This document shows positions 9,302 to 17,789 of a stretch of DNA of 64,000 nucleotides, piece by piece (within the stretch, counting starts at the first letter, position 1; each line of letters opens with the position of its first letter). The translations under genes were made by a program, and so were the position numbers. Under the pieces are notes generated by a model. That model saw nothing but the letters and a program-made list of their open reading frames with translations, did no database searches and was not told the origin of the DNA. Location: the NCBI RefSeq assembly GCF_004138485.1, contig NZ_ML142848.1, positions 124,001 to 188,000 of the forward strand. Reading direction: 5' to 3'. This DNA is from Peristeroidobacter soli (GTDB lineage Bacteria; Pseudomonadota; Gammaproteobacteria; Steroidobacterales; Steroidobacteraceae).

Positions 9302-10734
9302 GGACGCGACGAGTCCACATGCTGTGCCGGCATTGAACTATTGAGCGAGTTCATGAAGACGCGCCTGGCGTGAGCACCGTTGCGCGCGTCCTCGAATACG
9401 AACTCCGACTCATCGTCGTTGCCAAACAGGAACCGGCCACCGCCCTGATGCAGCAGCGGCTGAAGATTCGTCGCTGCTGCTCCGTAGCCAAACATCAAAC
9501 GTCCGTCGCGGGCTTGAAACGTGACGGTGTCCACGCCGATACGATACGGCGCGAATCGATATTCGCCGGCATAGCGACTCAACTCCTTCGACGTCAGCTT
9601 TTCGTCGCGCACCGGCCGGGCCGGCAGACCGAGGACGATGCGTGCCACCTTGCGCTCCAGGCTCACCGCCGTCGGCTGTCCCTTGTTGTTCGTGAGGATG
9701 ACCACGGTCACGTCCTGCTGCGGGTAGTAGGCATGCGCGGCCGAATAGCCCCAGATCTCACCCGAATGCGCATACTTCGTCATGCCGTCGAAGTCGGAAC
9801 GGATCAGCGCTCCGAGCAGATATTGATTGGCACTGCCGTCGGCAAACGGCACGCCGCTCGTCATCAGCTCCCGCACCTTCGGACTCATCGCAGCCGACTT
9901 GAATGTGGCACGCCGGTAGTGAGCAACTTCCTCCGCCGTGGACAGCAGCGAGCCCGCCGAGAAAGGCACGAGGTAATACCACGGCGTGGCATGGATGAAT
10001 CCTTCGGGGCGCTTCTCATAGCCGATGGCGCGACGAGCAATCACCTGCCGATCGTCACCCGTATAGATTTGCTTGATGCCCAGCGGCGCGAGCACCGATT
10101 CACGCAGATAGTCGTAGTAGTCGCGGCCGCTCGCCGCCTCCACCAGCAGGCCGAGCAGGTAATAGCCCGAGTTCGAATAGCTCCATTGGGTACCCGGCGC
10201 GAACGCCAGCGGCCGGCTCTCGAACACCTTTCGCACCTCCGGGCGCTGCATTTCCGAACGCCGCAACTGTGGCGCGATGCCCGGAATTTCGTTCACATAG
10301 TTGGGAATGCCGGAGGTGTGGACCAGCAGCTGTCGCACCGTCGCGGCGCCCCCCGGGCCCTGATAGTCGGTCAGGTACTGACGAATCGGCGCATCCAGAT
10401 CCACCTTACCCTCGGCCACGAGCTGCAGGACTGCATGTGCCGTGAACGATTTCGTGATCGAACCGATCGCATAGACCGAATCAGCACGCGCAGCCACATC
10501 GTGTTCGAGATCGGTGACGCCGAAGCCCGCGGCATACGAAGTCGCGCCGCCTCTATCGACATAGATGCTGACCGCCGCCGTCCCCGAACGCGTCATGAAG
10601 TCTGCAGCCGCCGACGCAACTGCCGCGCGCTGCTCGGCGCTGAGCGAAACATCGCCAGGACCGTCCGCGTACAGAGGCCGCGCAACGAGCAACACCAGCA
10701 GCCAGCAGGCGCCGGCCAGAAAACGTTCAAACAT
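9298..10734 (-). CDS. Exported serine hydrolase of the class C beta-lactamase/DD-peptidase family
   Basis: The three active-site motifs of the fold are present: SITK (residues 92-95), YSN (186-188) and HSG (323-325). ATG at 10734 is chosen because it starts a signal peptide (MFERFLAGACWLLVLLVARPLYAD). It shares an A with the crotonase stop codon (TGATG). The C-terminal 120 residues form an extra beta domain (SRYAGEYRFAPYRIG...). The same architecture is found in the serine hydrolase at 61378-62757, so the two are paralogues. Family members act as D-aminopeptidases, esterases or DD-peptidases. In this locus a D-peptidase or esterase role on the imported acyl-peptide is the best guess. True beta-lactamase activity is not implied. 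Confidence 0.9.
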   Translation of the reverse strand: MFERFLAGACWLLVLLVARPLYADGPGDVSLSAEQRAAVASAAADFMTRSGTAAVSIYVDRGGATSYAAGFGVTDLEHDVAARADSVYAIGSITKSFTAHAVLQLVAEGKVDLDAPIRQYLTDYQGPGGAATVRQLLVHTSGIPNYVNEIPGIAPQLRRSEMQRPEVRKVFESRPLAFAPGTQWSYSNSGYYLLGLLVEAASGRDYYDYLRESVLAPLGIKQIYTGDDRQVIARRAIGYEKRPEGFIHATPWYYLVPFSAGSLLSTAEEVAHYRRATFKSAAMSPKVRELMTSGVPFADGSANQYLLGALIRSDFDGMTKYAHSGEIWGYSAAHAYYPQQDVTVVILTNNKGQPTAVSLERKVARIVLGLPARPVRDEKLTSKELSRYAGEYRFAPYRIGVDTVTFQARDGRLMFGYGAAATNLQPLLHQGGGRFLFGNDDESEFVFEDARNGAHARRVFMNSLNSSMPAQHVDSSRP

Positions 10735-11474
10735 CAGAATTCCCCCGAGACTGAGTCCGCCCGACGCATCAATTGCAGGCACGCTTGTATTTCGAATGAC
10801 ATCGCCGCTTCGAGCGCATCGTTCTGCCCGAGTCGCAATCCAGCCAGTGTCAAACGCACCGATTCCGCGTCGAGCTGCGACAGCTGCCGCGCCAACTTCA
10901 ACGCGACTTCCAGCAACTCCTCGTCCGGCACGATGCGAGCGATCAGACCTGCTTCGCGCCCTGCTTCGGCGGACCAGCGCTCACCGGTCAGCAATAGATG
11001 AGTCGCTCGCGAGAACCCGATCAGCCTGGGCAGCAGCATGAGCGACCCGTTGGTGAAGAACAGGCCCCGTTGCAGCTCCGGAAACATGAAGTACGCCCCG
11101 GGCGCGGCCAGGCGGATATCGCAGCTCAGGGTGAGCTCGGCCCCGAAGCCCACGGCGGGCCCATTGATCGCGGCGACGATCGGCTTGTTGATCGACTGCA
11201 TCCGGCGCGTGATCCGCTGCAGCTGGCCGAGCTTCTCGGTCAGCTCGCGGACGTTACTGCGATCGATGCTGTCCACGTCGTTGAGGTCCTGACCGGCGCT
11301 GAAGGCACGCCCGGCCCCCGTCAGGACCAGCACCCGCTGCGAATCGTCGTCGCCGAAGCGCGCGATGCACTCTTCGAGCTCGCCATACATGGATCGAGAA
11401 AAGGCGTTCAGACACTGCGGCCGGTTGAAGCGCAGCAGCGTGACGCCTTCGGTCCGTTCGGGTGTGATATCCAT
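10734..11474 (-). CDS. Enoyl-CoA hydratase/isomerase (crotonase) family protein
   Basis: The 246-residue protein has the crotonase fold: NRPQCLNAFSR at the start, the oxyanion segments AFSAGQDL and INGPAVGFGAEL, and a PEL motif (FMFPELQRGLFF) retaining the first catalytic glutamate. The position of the second catalytic glutamate of classical hydratases appears to be His (RATHLLLTG). It may therefore be an isomerase or other crotonase rather than a simple hydratase. ATG at 11474 is preferred over an upstream TTG. It is the first gene of the four-gene operon and lies behind an operator-like dyad at 11486-11500, divergent from the S41 peptidase. Confidence 0.88.
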   Translation of the reverse strand: MDITPERTEGVTLLRFNRPQCLNAFSRSMYGELEECIARFGDDDSQRVLVLTGAGRAFSAGQDLNDVDSIDRSNVRELTEKLGQLQRITRRMQSINKPIVAAINGPAVGFGAELTLSCDIRLAAPGAYFMFPELQRGLFFTNGSLMLLPRLIGFSRATHLLLTGERWSAEAGREAGLIARIVPDEELLEVALKLARQLSQLDAESVRLTLAGLRLGQNDALEAAMSFEIQACLQLMRRADSVSGEF

Positions 11475-11485
11475 CGGCTTCAATA

Positions 11486-11500
11486 TTGACTACTGGTCAG
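11486..11500. promoter_or_regulatory. Operator-like dyad C between crotonase operon and S41 peptidase gene
   Basis: TTGACTACTGGTCAG contains the 13-bp inverted repeat TGACTACTGGTCA (5 of 6 arms match). Read on the minus strand it matches the same GACC-R-N-Y-R-G core as the sites near 2640, 2660 and 3933. It lies 12 bp before the crotonase ATG in the divergent promoter region. Confidence 0.42.
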
Positions 11501-11559
11501 TTTTTATACCACTATCACAATCTCAATGGAAGCACACCGATAACGAAGCCGAGGACCCC

Positions 11560-12963
11560 ATGCAGAATCGATTCATCCGTATCGCCGCCGCGGTCTCACT
11601 CGCCGGTATGCACGGTGCCGCGTTTGGCGCCACGCCCGATTGCGCGGACGGATTGCTGAGCAAGGCTGAAGCTCACGAGGCCATCGCATTCGTCGGGGAC
11701 CGCGTGTCCAGCGCGCACGCCGGTTCGCTCGATGGCATGCGAGCGTCTGTGCGCGACGGACTGAAGCAATTGAAAGGGTCGGTGTCGAAGTCGATACCCG
11801 CCTCGGAGCTCGGGCTGGCGATCAATCGCGTGCTCGCCGGAGCGGAAGATGCTCATCTGCGCCTGAAGCTGTCGCCCACGGTCGAGGTGAAGTGCGCGCA
11901 GCTGCCGCTGCCCCTGACCTGGTCGGAGAATGGACTGCTGGTGCGCGGCGGCTCGAAAATCCCCGCTGGATCGCGTGTCCTCGCCATCGGTAAACATTCG
12001 CTCGAGGAACTCGACGACCTCGCCGCCGCCGTGATTCCGCACGAGAATCGCTATTGGGCTCGGAGTGAGTTCGTACGCCTGCTACCGCGAGCCGATACCC
12101 TGCGCGCTCTGCATCTGCTCGATGGCAATGATTCGCTGGAGATCACCTACCAACCGCCGGGCGGCGCGCCGGCCAGACAGCGGTTGCAATTGAATCCGGC
12201 AACCGCTGCGCCACGCCCCTGGATCGGTTACGAAACCTGGCCGCAGCAGTCGACCGGCCTGTTGTGGCTGGACCGATGCGAGGTGAATGAAGAATTCAAC
12301 CGCACGCTGGAACGTTTCGTCGCTGAAGTACGCCAGCTGAAGCTACGTAAGGTAGCAATCGATCTGCGCGGCAATCCAGGCGGCGACTCCTCGGTCGCGC
12401 TCGCCATTCTTCGTGCCTTCGGTCACCCACCCTCCAGCGCATTCTCGGTGGATATTCGCGTGTCGCCGGAACTGAGCCAGGCCCAACCGGCCTTCGATCC
12501 CGCCAATATGTCACCTGTCTTCGAGAAACTCGGCCTGCAGCCGCTCGCGCCGGACACACGTCACTACACTCTCGCCGGCAACCTGGTCCTGGCGCAGCTC
12601 GCGCAGCGACTGCCGCCCGAGCCGGCCGGCCTCGTGAAGCCGGACGTGGATTTGTATCTGCTGGTCGACGGCGGCACATTCTCGAGTGCCGCCCTGTTCG
12701 CGGGACTGGTACGAGACAACAATCTCGGCCTGCTGGTTGGCGAACCCATCGGCAACTCGGCTTCCTTCAATGCCAGCGAGATTCATCTCGACGTGCCGCA
12801 TCTCCCCTATTTCCTCAACCTGTCGACGGCGCGACTGCTGCGAGCGGATGTGAACGCAGGACCGGCGCAAACCTTGCTGCCCGATGTGCTGGCGCCAGCC
12901 ACTCCGGCATCGTTGGCCGCTCAAAAGGATGTCGCGTTGGAGTTCGTTCGCGCGCGACAGTGA
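11560..12963 (+). CDS. Exported S41-family (tail-specific protease-like) peptidase
   Basis: The C-terminal half carries S41 motifs: KVAIDLRGNPGGDSS (residues 264-278) and VDGGTFSSAALFAGL (369-383), which contains the nucleophile serine (S375/S376). ATG at 11560 follows GAGGA and begins a signal peptide (MQNRFIRIAAAVSLAGMHGAAFG). A clear PDZ domain is not obvious. The middle region (GSRVLAIGKHSLEELDDL) resembles the PDZ-like segment of non-CtpA members. It is divergent from the crotonase operon and shares its operator region, so it is probably part of the same regulon, acting on a peptide in the periplasm. Confidence 0.87.
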   Translation: MQNRFIRIAAAVSLAGMHGAAFGATPDCADGLLSKAEAHEAIAFVGDRVSSAHAGSLDGMRASVRDGLKQLKGSVSKSIPASELGLAINRVLAGAEDAHLRLKLSPTVEVKCAQLPLPLTWSENGLLVRGGSKIPAGSRVLAIGKHSLEELDDLAAAVIPHENRYWARSEFVRLLPRADTLRALHLLDGNDSLEITYQPPGGAPARQRLQLNPATAAPRPWIGYETWPQQSTGLLWLDRCEVNEEFNRTLERFVAEVRQLKLRKVAIDLRGNPGGDSSVALAILRAFGHPPSSAFSVDIRVSPELSQAQPAFDPANMSPVFEKLGLQPLAPDTRHYTLAGNLVLAQLAQRLPPEPAGLVKPDVDLYLLVDGGTFSSAALFAGLVRDNNLGLLVGEPIGNSASFNASEIHLDVPHLPYFLNLSTARLLRADVNAGPAQTLLPDVLAPATPASLAAQKDVALEFVRARQ

Positions 12964-13277
12964 AAATGCGCGTTTGATTCAGGTCGAGGCCATGCCCGCG
13001 GCTGGGCGCTGTAATGGCGCCCCGAAACTGTGCAACGAGTGTTCGATGCAATTCCTCTGACGGCGCCGCCCGATCTCAGCAACGCCCGCCGGGTGATTCT
13101 CCGGCATACCATAATGAATCCGTTGCTGCGGGATGCCGGGAATCAGCAGTTGCATCGATCGCTACTTCGAATTCCTGTCACGTCGGATTCGTCCCTAGCG
13201 GCTAAGGACTACCTCAGGCTCAACTCTGGCTGGTTGCTGCCGACAACGGGAATTCGAGTTCCAGAGAAGACTGAAAG
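12964..13277. other. Intergenic region before the chemoreceptor gene
   Basis: This 314-bp stretch has no convincing gene. It holds one short hairpin, GGGCGC (13004-13009) pairing with GCGCCC (13017-13022), which could end the S41 peptidase transcript, although no T-run follows. An 83-codon open frame at 13030-13281 has no family resemblance and no ribosome site. It is probably chance. Confidence 0.5.
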
Positions 13278-14918
13278 ATGAGAGACAATGGACCCGTGAC
13301 CCAGACCGAGTACGTGCTGCCCGATGATGAAGTCATCATCACGCACACGGACCGCTCCAGCCGGATCACGTACGCCAACCCGGCATTCCTCGCCAGCAGC
13401 CAGTTCTCGCTCGAAGAATGCATGGGACAACCGCAGAACATCGTGCGTCATCCCGACATGCCCAAGGAAGCATTCGCGGATCTGTGGGCCACCATCGGCT
13501 CCGGGCAAAGTTGGTGCGGCATCGTGAAGAATCGTCGCAAGGACGGCGGCTTCTACTGGGTTCGCGCCAACGTCACTCCCATGGTGGAAGAAGGCGGGCG
13601 CATCGCCGGCTACATGTCGGTCCGCACCAAGCCCACACGAGCGGAGATTGCCCGGGCCGAGCACGTGTATGCCGACATCCGCAACGGACGGGCTCACAAT
13701 TTTCAGATCGATCGCGGTCGGCTTCGCGACATGTCGCTGATGAGCCGGCTCGGCCGGCTGGTCACGCACCTGTCGCTGGAACGCGGCTCCTGGCTCGTGC
13801 TGGGCACGCTCATGGCGCTGCTCTCCGCCATCCTGTTCACGAGCACGCGCACGGCCGGCATGGGCATCACCGGCTGGCTGAGCCTGGCAGCCATCGGCCT
13901 GGTCTGCGCCAATCTTTACTACGTATTGCGATATGTGGCGACACCGGTGCGAGAGCTGCAGGCTGCGGCATCGAAACTGCTGAGCGGCGACACGCAGACA
14001 CGCATCTCGAGCGATGCCGTTCAGTCCATCGACGCGCTCGCTGAGGGATTCGAGCAACTGCGCGTGAAGCTGCATGGCGTGCTCAAGGACAATCATCAGG
14101 CCGCGACGGAAGTTCACGGCGGTGTCTCTCACGTCGTGAACTCCAGCAGCGACATCTCCAATCGCACCCAGGAGCATGCCGCGAGCCTCGAAGAGACCGC
14201 TGCATCGATCGAGCAGATTACCGCGACCGTGGAACGCAATACCGAGGGTGCACGACAGGCCGCCAACCTGGCGAACGAGTCGTTCGAGCTCACGGCGCGC
14301 GGTCGACGCATCGTCAGCGACATGCATGCGACGATGGGCTCGATTCTCGATTCCTCCCGTCGCATCGGCGATATCGTCGGCATCATCGACGGCATCGCCT
14401 TCCAGACCAATCTGCTGGCATTGAATGCCGCGGTGGAAGCCGCCCGCGCCGGCGAACAAGGCAAGGGCTTCGCCGTGGTCGCTCAAGAAGTTCGCAGCCT
14501 CGCGCAACGATCGGCGTCGGCCGCCAAAGAGATCAAAGATCTGATCAGCGTGTCGAGCGCCACTGTGGCCCGCGGCAGCGAGCTCGCCAGCGAAGCGGAA
14601 ACTTCGATGGGTCTGGTGGTCGACTCGGTGCAACGGGTCAGCCAGATGATTCGGGATATCGAGGGCGCCAGCCGCGAACAGGCCGCCGGTGTCGAGCAGA
14701 TCAGCCAGGCCGTCACGCAGATGGATACAATCACCCAGCGCGACGCGCACGCAGCCCAGAAGCTGCTCGAAACGGCGACCGAGCTGCAAAGCCAGTCGCA
14801 ATATATGTTTGCGGCAATTTCTGCGTTCGCAATGCATACGGCCGAAGTGCCGGCCGTCGTTACCACGCACCCGCTGGCTCACAGCGACGAAATCGAGCAC
14901 TCACTTCGAGCGGCCTGA
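13278..14918 (+). CDS. Aer-like methyl-accepting chemotaxis protein with N-terminal PAS domain
   Basis: Residues about 10-115 form a PAS domain ([34 protein letters not shown] begins it), as in Aer and similar redox/energy sensors. Two membrane segments follow (about 170-185 and 192-210), then a HAMP-like region and the long coiled-coil signalling domain. Its hairpin tip includes [21 protein letters not shown] and [19 protein letters not shown]. The C-terminus lacks the NWETF-type pentapeptide for CheR/CheB docking. No che genes lie nearby, so it acts with a chemotaxis system encoded elsewhere. It is upstream of the amine-oxidase operon but separated by a hairpin, so a functional link is only a possibility. 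Confidence 0.93.
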   Translation: MRDNGPVTQTEYVLPDDEVIITHTDRSSRITYANPAFLASSQFSLEECMGQPQNIVRHPDMPKEAFADLWATIGSGQSWCGIVKNRRKDGGFYWVRANVTPMVEEGGRIAGYMSVRTKPTRAEIARAEHVYADIRNGRAHNFQIDRGRLRDMSLMSRLGRLVTHLSLERGSWLVLGTLMALLSAILFTSTRTAGMGITGWLSLAAIGLVCANLYYVLRYVATPVRELQAAASKLLSGDTQTRISSDAVQSIDALAEGFEQLRVKLHGVLKDNHQAATEVHGGVSHVVNSSSDISNRTQEHAASLEETAASIEQITATVERNTEGARQAANLANESFELTARGRRIVSDMHATMGSILDSSRRIGDIVGIIDGIAFQTNLLALNAAVEAARAGEQGKGFAVVAQEVRSLAQRSASAAKEIKDLISVSSATVARGSELASEAETSMGLVVDSVQRVSQMIRDIEGASREQAAGVEQISQAVTQMDTITQRDAHAAQKLLETATELQSQSQYMFAAISAFAMHTAEVPAVVTTHPLAHSDEIEHSLRAA

Positions 14919-14948
14919 CCTGCCGCGAACCGTTACAGTGCAGCCGAT

Positions 14949-14979
14949 GCTTGCGTGGAAATAACAAAGTCACGCAAGC
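14949..14979 (+). terminator. Stem-loop after the chemoreceptor gene (terminator-like)
   Basis: GCTTGCGTG and CACGCAAGC form a perfect 9-bp stem with a 13-base loop, 30 bp after the chemoreceptor stop. A TTTTGTT stretch follows at 14986-14992. A second overlapping dyad, TAACAAA (14962-14968) and TTTGTTA (14987-14993), is also present, so a regulatory role is possible too. Confidence 0.45.
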
Positions 14980-15062
14980 TCGCGGTTTTGTTACTTCCCT
15001 GAAACTGGCACAGCCCTTGAATGCTTGCATGAGCGATCTCATCAGCAGGGTTGCCAGCCGCT

Positions 15063-16643
15063 ATGAACCAGGGAATGTCGCGCCGTGGCTTTCTGCATAT
15101 GGTCGGTGCCGTCGGCGGCACCACGGCCATATATCAAGCTGCACTCGGAATGGGCTTGTTGCCCGCCGTCACTCACGCAGCCCGTCCCGACATTGCCCCG
15201 CTGACAGGCAAGCGCCGTAAGAAGATCGCCATCCTCGGTGCCGGCATCGCCGGACTGACGGCGGCCTATGAGTTGCGGCAAAAAGGTTACGACGTTCAGA
15301 TCATCGAGGCCTCCCATCGCGCCGGCGGCCGCAATCTCACCTTGCGCGGTGGCGATCTGATCGATGAGTGCGGCTATCCGCAGACGTGCGGCTTCGATCG
15401 CGATCCCGATCTGTATTTCAACGCCGGGCCCGCCCGCATTCCCGGCCATCACTCCGCCCTGCTCGGCTATTGCAAGGAACTCGGCGTATCGTTGGCGCCG
15501 TTCATCAATGACAACCGCAGCGCCTTGGTACAGGACGATGCGATGTTCAATGGCCGGCCGATCCGCAATCGCGAATACATCACCGATACGCGCGGCTTCA
15601 TCGCCGAGCTGCTCGCCAAATCACTGAAGCCGGAACAATTGAGCGCGCCCTTCACCGGCGCCGATTACAGCCATCTGCTCGAGTACGTGCGTCAGTTCGG
15701 CGAGCTCGACGGACGCTTCACTTATGCAGGCTCTCCCCGGGCGGGATTCGCCAGGCACGACTACACCGGCCCGGAGGCGCTCAAACAGCCGTTGCCCATT
15801 GCGGAGCTGATGCGTTCGCGATTCATGTATGTCATGAGCTTCGGCGAGCTGGACGATCAGTCCGCGATGATGATGGAGCCGGTCGGCGGCATGGACCGCA
15901 TCGTCGCCGGCTTCATGGCCAAGGTCGGCGACTGCGTCCGCCTGCACTCCCAGGTCGAAAGCGTGCGCTCCACCGATACCGGCGTCGATGTCGTCTACCG
16001 ACACAAGGGCCAACGCACGCTGCTCCAGGCCGACTATTGCCTGAACAGCATTCCGATGCCGCTATTGGCCGGCATCGATCACAACTTTCCGCCGGAATAC
16101 GCCGACGGCTTCACGGCGGTACAACGCGGCAAGCTGTTCAAGATCGGACTGCAGATGAAAGAACGCTTCTGGGAACGTGAGGGCATCTATGGAGGCATCT
16201 CGTGGACCATGCAGGACATCGTGCAGCTGTGGTATCCCGCGCACGGCATCCATCGACAGAAAGGCGTGATGCTCGGCGCCTACACATTCGATGATCAGAC
16301 CGGCGAGAAATTCGCGCGCCTGACGCCGGCGCAACGCATCGAGCTGGCCATTCAGCAAGGCGAGAAACTGCATCCGGGTTACGGCGGCTATGTCGAAAGC
16401 GCCGTGAGCATCCCCTGGCATCGGATGAATCACATGCTCGGATGCTCCACGCGATGGGATGATTCGGTTCGCACGCAATGGTTCAAGCGCCTGCAGGCTC
16501 CACTCGGCAGCCACTACCTGATCGGCGATCAACTGAGTTATCACTCGGGCTGGCAGGAGGGCGCGATTCATTCAGCCTTTCATGCCATTGCCGATATCGA
16601 TCGACGGGTGCGCGAGCAAGCGACGCAAGTGGTGGCGGCATGA
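15063..16643 (+). CDS. Tat-exported flavin amine oxidase/dehydrogenase
   Basis: The protein is an FAD-dependent amine oxidase (monoamine/L-amino-acid oxidase family). The N-terminus has a twin-arginine signal (SRRGFLHMVGAVGG), then the dinucleotide-binding motif KKIAILGAGIAGLTAAYEL (GxGxxG at residues 59-64) and an AGGRN loop. The C-terminal FAD contact region (LIGDQLSYHSGWQEGAIHSA) is intact. ATG at 15063 is chosen; a TTG four codons earlier is possible. Its stop overlaps the start of a cytochrome c gene (ATGA), which is followed by an exported RidA gene. Nicotine oxidoreductase NicA2 is a known relative that passes electrons to cytochrome c rather than oxygen. The same may hold here. The amine substrate is unknown. 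Confidence 0.9.
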   Translation: MNQGMSRRGFLHMVGAVGGTTAIYQAALGMGLLPAVTHAARPDIAPLTGKRRKKIAILGAGIAGLTAAYELRQKGYDVQIIEASHRAGGRNLTLRGGDLIDECGYPQTCGFDRDPDLYFNAGPARIPGHHSALLGYCKELGVSLAPFINDNRSALVQDDAMFNGRPIRNREYITDTRGFIAELLAKSLKPEQLSAPFTGADYSHLLEYVRQFGELDGRFTYAGSPRAGFARHDYTGPEALKQPLPIAELMRSRFMYVMSFGELDDQSAMMMEPVGGMDRIVAGFMAKVGDCVRLHSQVESVRSTDTGVDVVYRHKGQRTLLQADYCLNSIPMPLLAGIDHNFPPEYADGFTAVQRGKLFKIGLQMKERFWEREGIYGGISWTMQDIVQLWYPAHGIHRQKGVMLGAYTFDDQTGEKFARLTPAQRIELAIQQGEKLHPGYGGYVESAVSIPWHRMNHMLGCSTRWDDSVRTQWFKRLQAPLGSHYLIGDQLSYHSGWQEGAIHSAFHAIADIDRRVREQATQVVAA

Positions 16644-17251
16644 AGGCCTGGCTGCCATTGATCGCGACCACTGTGCTCTCCACCACAGCGATTGCTGCCG
16701 ACAACTCCGATCTCTCCTACTGCACCGTGTGTCACGGCGCGCACGGCAACGGCAATCCTGCCATTCGCGCGCCAAAAATATCGGCGATGGAACCCTGGTA
16801 CATCCGCCGTCAACTCGAAGCCTTTCGCGACGGCGTCCGCGGCACGCATCCGGACGATGCCGCCGGTCATGAGATGCAGCCCGTCGGCGTCCGCTTGCGC
16901 GATGGAGCCGCGATGGATGCGGCGATCGAATATGTCTCGACCTTCAAACCGAAAGCCCCGCCGATCACCGTAACAGGCGACGCTGCCCGCGGCCGCGAGC
17001 TGTACGTGACATGCGCGTCCTGCCATGGCTCGAACGGCGAAGGCAATCAAACAGTGGGCGCGCCGGCACTCGCCGATCGAACGGACTGGTATCTCGTCAC
17101 TCAGCTGCGGAACTACAAAGCGGGCTTACGCGGCAGCGATCAGCGCGATACCAATGGCGCTCAGATGCGCGCGCTCGCGCAGACGCTGCCGGATACACAA
17201 GCCATCGACGACGTGGTCACGTATATTAATACGCTGCGCGCACGTCGCTGA
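16640..17251 (+). CDS. Periplasmic diheme c-type cytochrome (c4-like)
   Basis: After a signal peptide (MKAWLPLIATTVLSTTAIAA), two heme-binding motifs are visible: CTVCH (C28, C31, H32) and CASCH (C125, C128, H129). Each sits in its own roughly 90-residue cytochrome domain, and a methionine near 176 (NGAQMRALA) is a candidate axial ligand. The 203-residue length is typical of diheme cytochrome c4-type proteins. Its ATG overlaps the amine oxidase stop codon, so the two are translationally coupled. The simplest role is to accept electrons from the flavin enzyme and deliver them to the respiratory chain. Confidence 0.92.
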   Translation: MKAWLPLIATTVLSTTAIAADNSDLSYCTVCHGAHGNGNPAIRAPKISAMEPWYIRRQLEAFRDGVRGTHPDDAAGHEMQPVGVRLRDGAAMDAAIEYVSTFKPKAPPITVTGDAARGRELYVTCASCHGSNGEGNQTVGAPALADRTDWYLVTQLRNYKAGLRGSDQRDTNGAQMRALAQTLPDTQAIDDVVTYINTLRARR

Positions 17252-17282
17252 CTGTTGTCATCTCGCCAAGAAGGAATCAGAT

Positions 17283-17780
17283 ATGTCAGGCATCCGCCTC
17301 GCTACCGCGATCGCCGCCTCGCTGGTGCTCATGTCCAGCGCGAACGCCGCCGATGTAGTGCGCCACGCACTCACCGGCGGTTCGAAATTCCCAATCGCAC
17401 GGGCCGTCGAAGTGCCGGCCGGCAAGACCATCCTCTTTCACAGCGGCATCACCCCGACCCCGGCCAATCCCAAAGCCACCGAAGGCTCGCCGGAATACTG
17501 GGGCGACACTCAGACCCAGGCCATGAGCGCGTTCGGCAGAATCAAGGAATCGCTGGATCTGCTCGGCCTCGGATTCAAGGACGTGGTCGCCATGACCGTG
17601 TATCTGGTGGGCGATCCCGCCAAGGCGGGCCGCATGGATTTCGCCGGGTTCATGGCGGCGTACTCGCAGTTCTTCGGCACCAGGGAACAACCCAACCTGC
17701 CCGCCCGCTCGACCGTGCAAGTGGCGGGGCTGGTCGCACCGGGCATGCTGGTGGAGATCGAAGTGCAGCTCGCGAAATGA
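17283..17780 (+). CDS. Exported RidA (YjgF/YER057c/UK114) family protein
   Basis: RidA proteins hydrolyse reactive enamine/imine intermediates to ketones or keto acids and ammonia. This one keeps the active-site arginine (ARST, R142) and the C-terminal glutamate (VEIEVQL, E160) of the family. Unlike the usual cytoplasmic RidA of about 128 residues, it has a cleavable signal peptide (MSGIRLATAIAASLVLMSSANAAD), giving 165 residues. It is 31 bp after the cytochrome gene, in the same direction, and most likely in the same operon as the amine oxidase. Periplasmic placement beside an imine-producing flavin enzyme suggests it clears the oxidase product. Confidence 0.9.
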   Translation: MSGIRLATAIAASLVLMSSANAADVVRHALTGGSKFPIARAVEVPAGKTILFHSGITPTPANPKATEGSPEYWGDTQTQAMSAFGRIKESLDLLGLGFKDVVAMTVYLVGDPAKAGRMDFAGFMAAYSQFFGTREQPNLPARSTVQVAGLVAPGMLVEIEVQLAK

Positions 17781-17789
17781 ATCCGACCG

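Noticed and set aside
13030-13281. An 83-codon open frame upstream of the chemoreceptor gene
   Set aside because: No ribosome site, no recognisable family, and the frame overlaps the chemoreceptor start. Probably chance.
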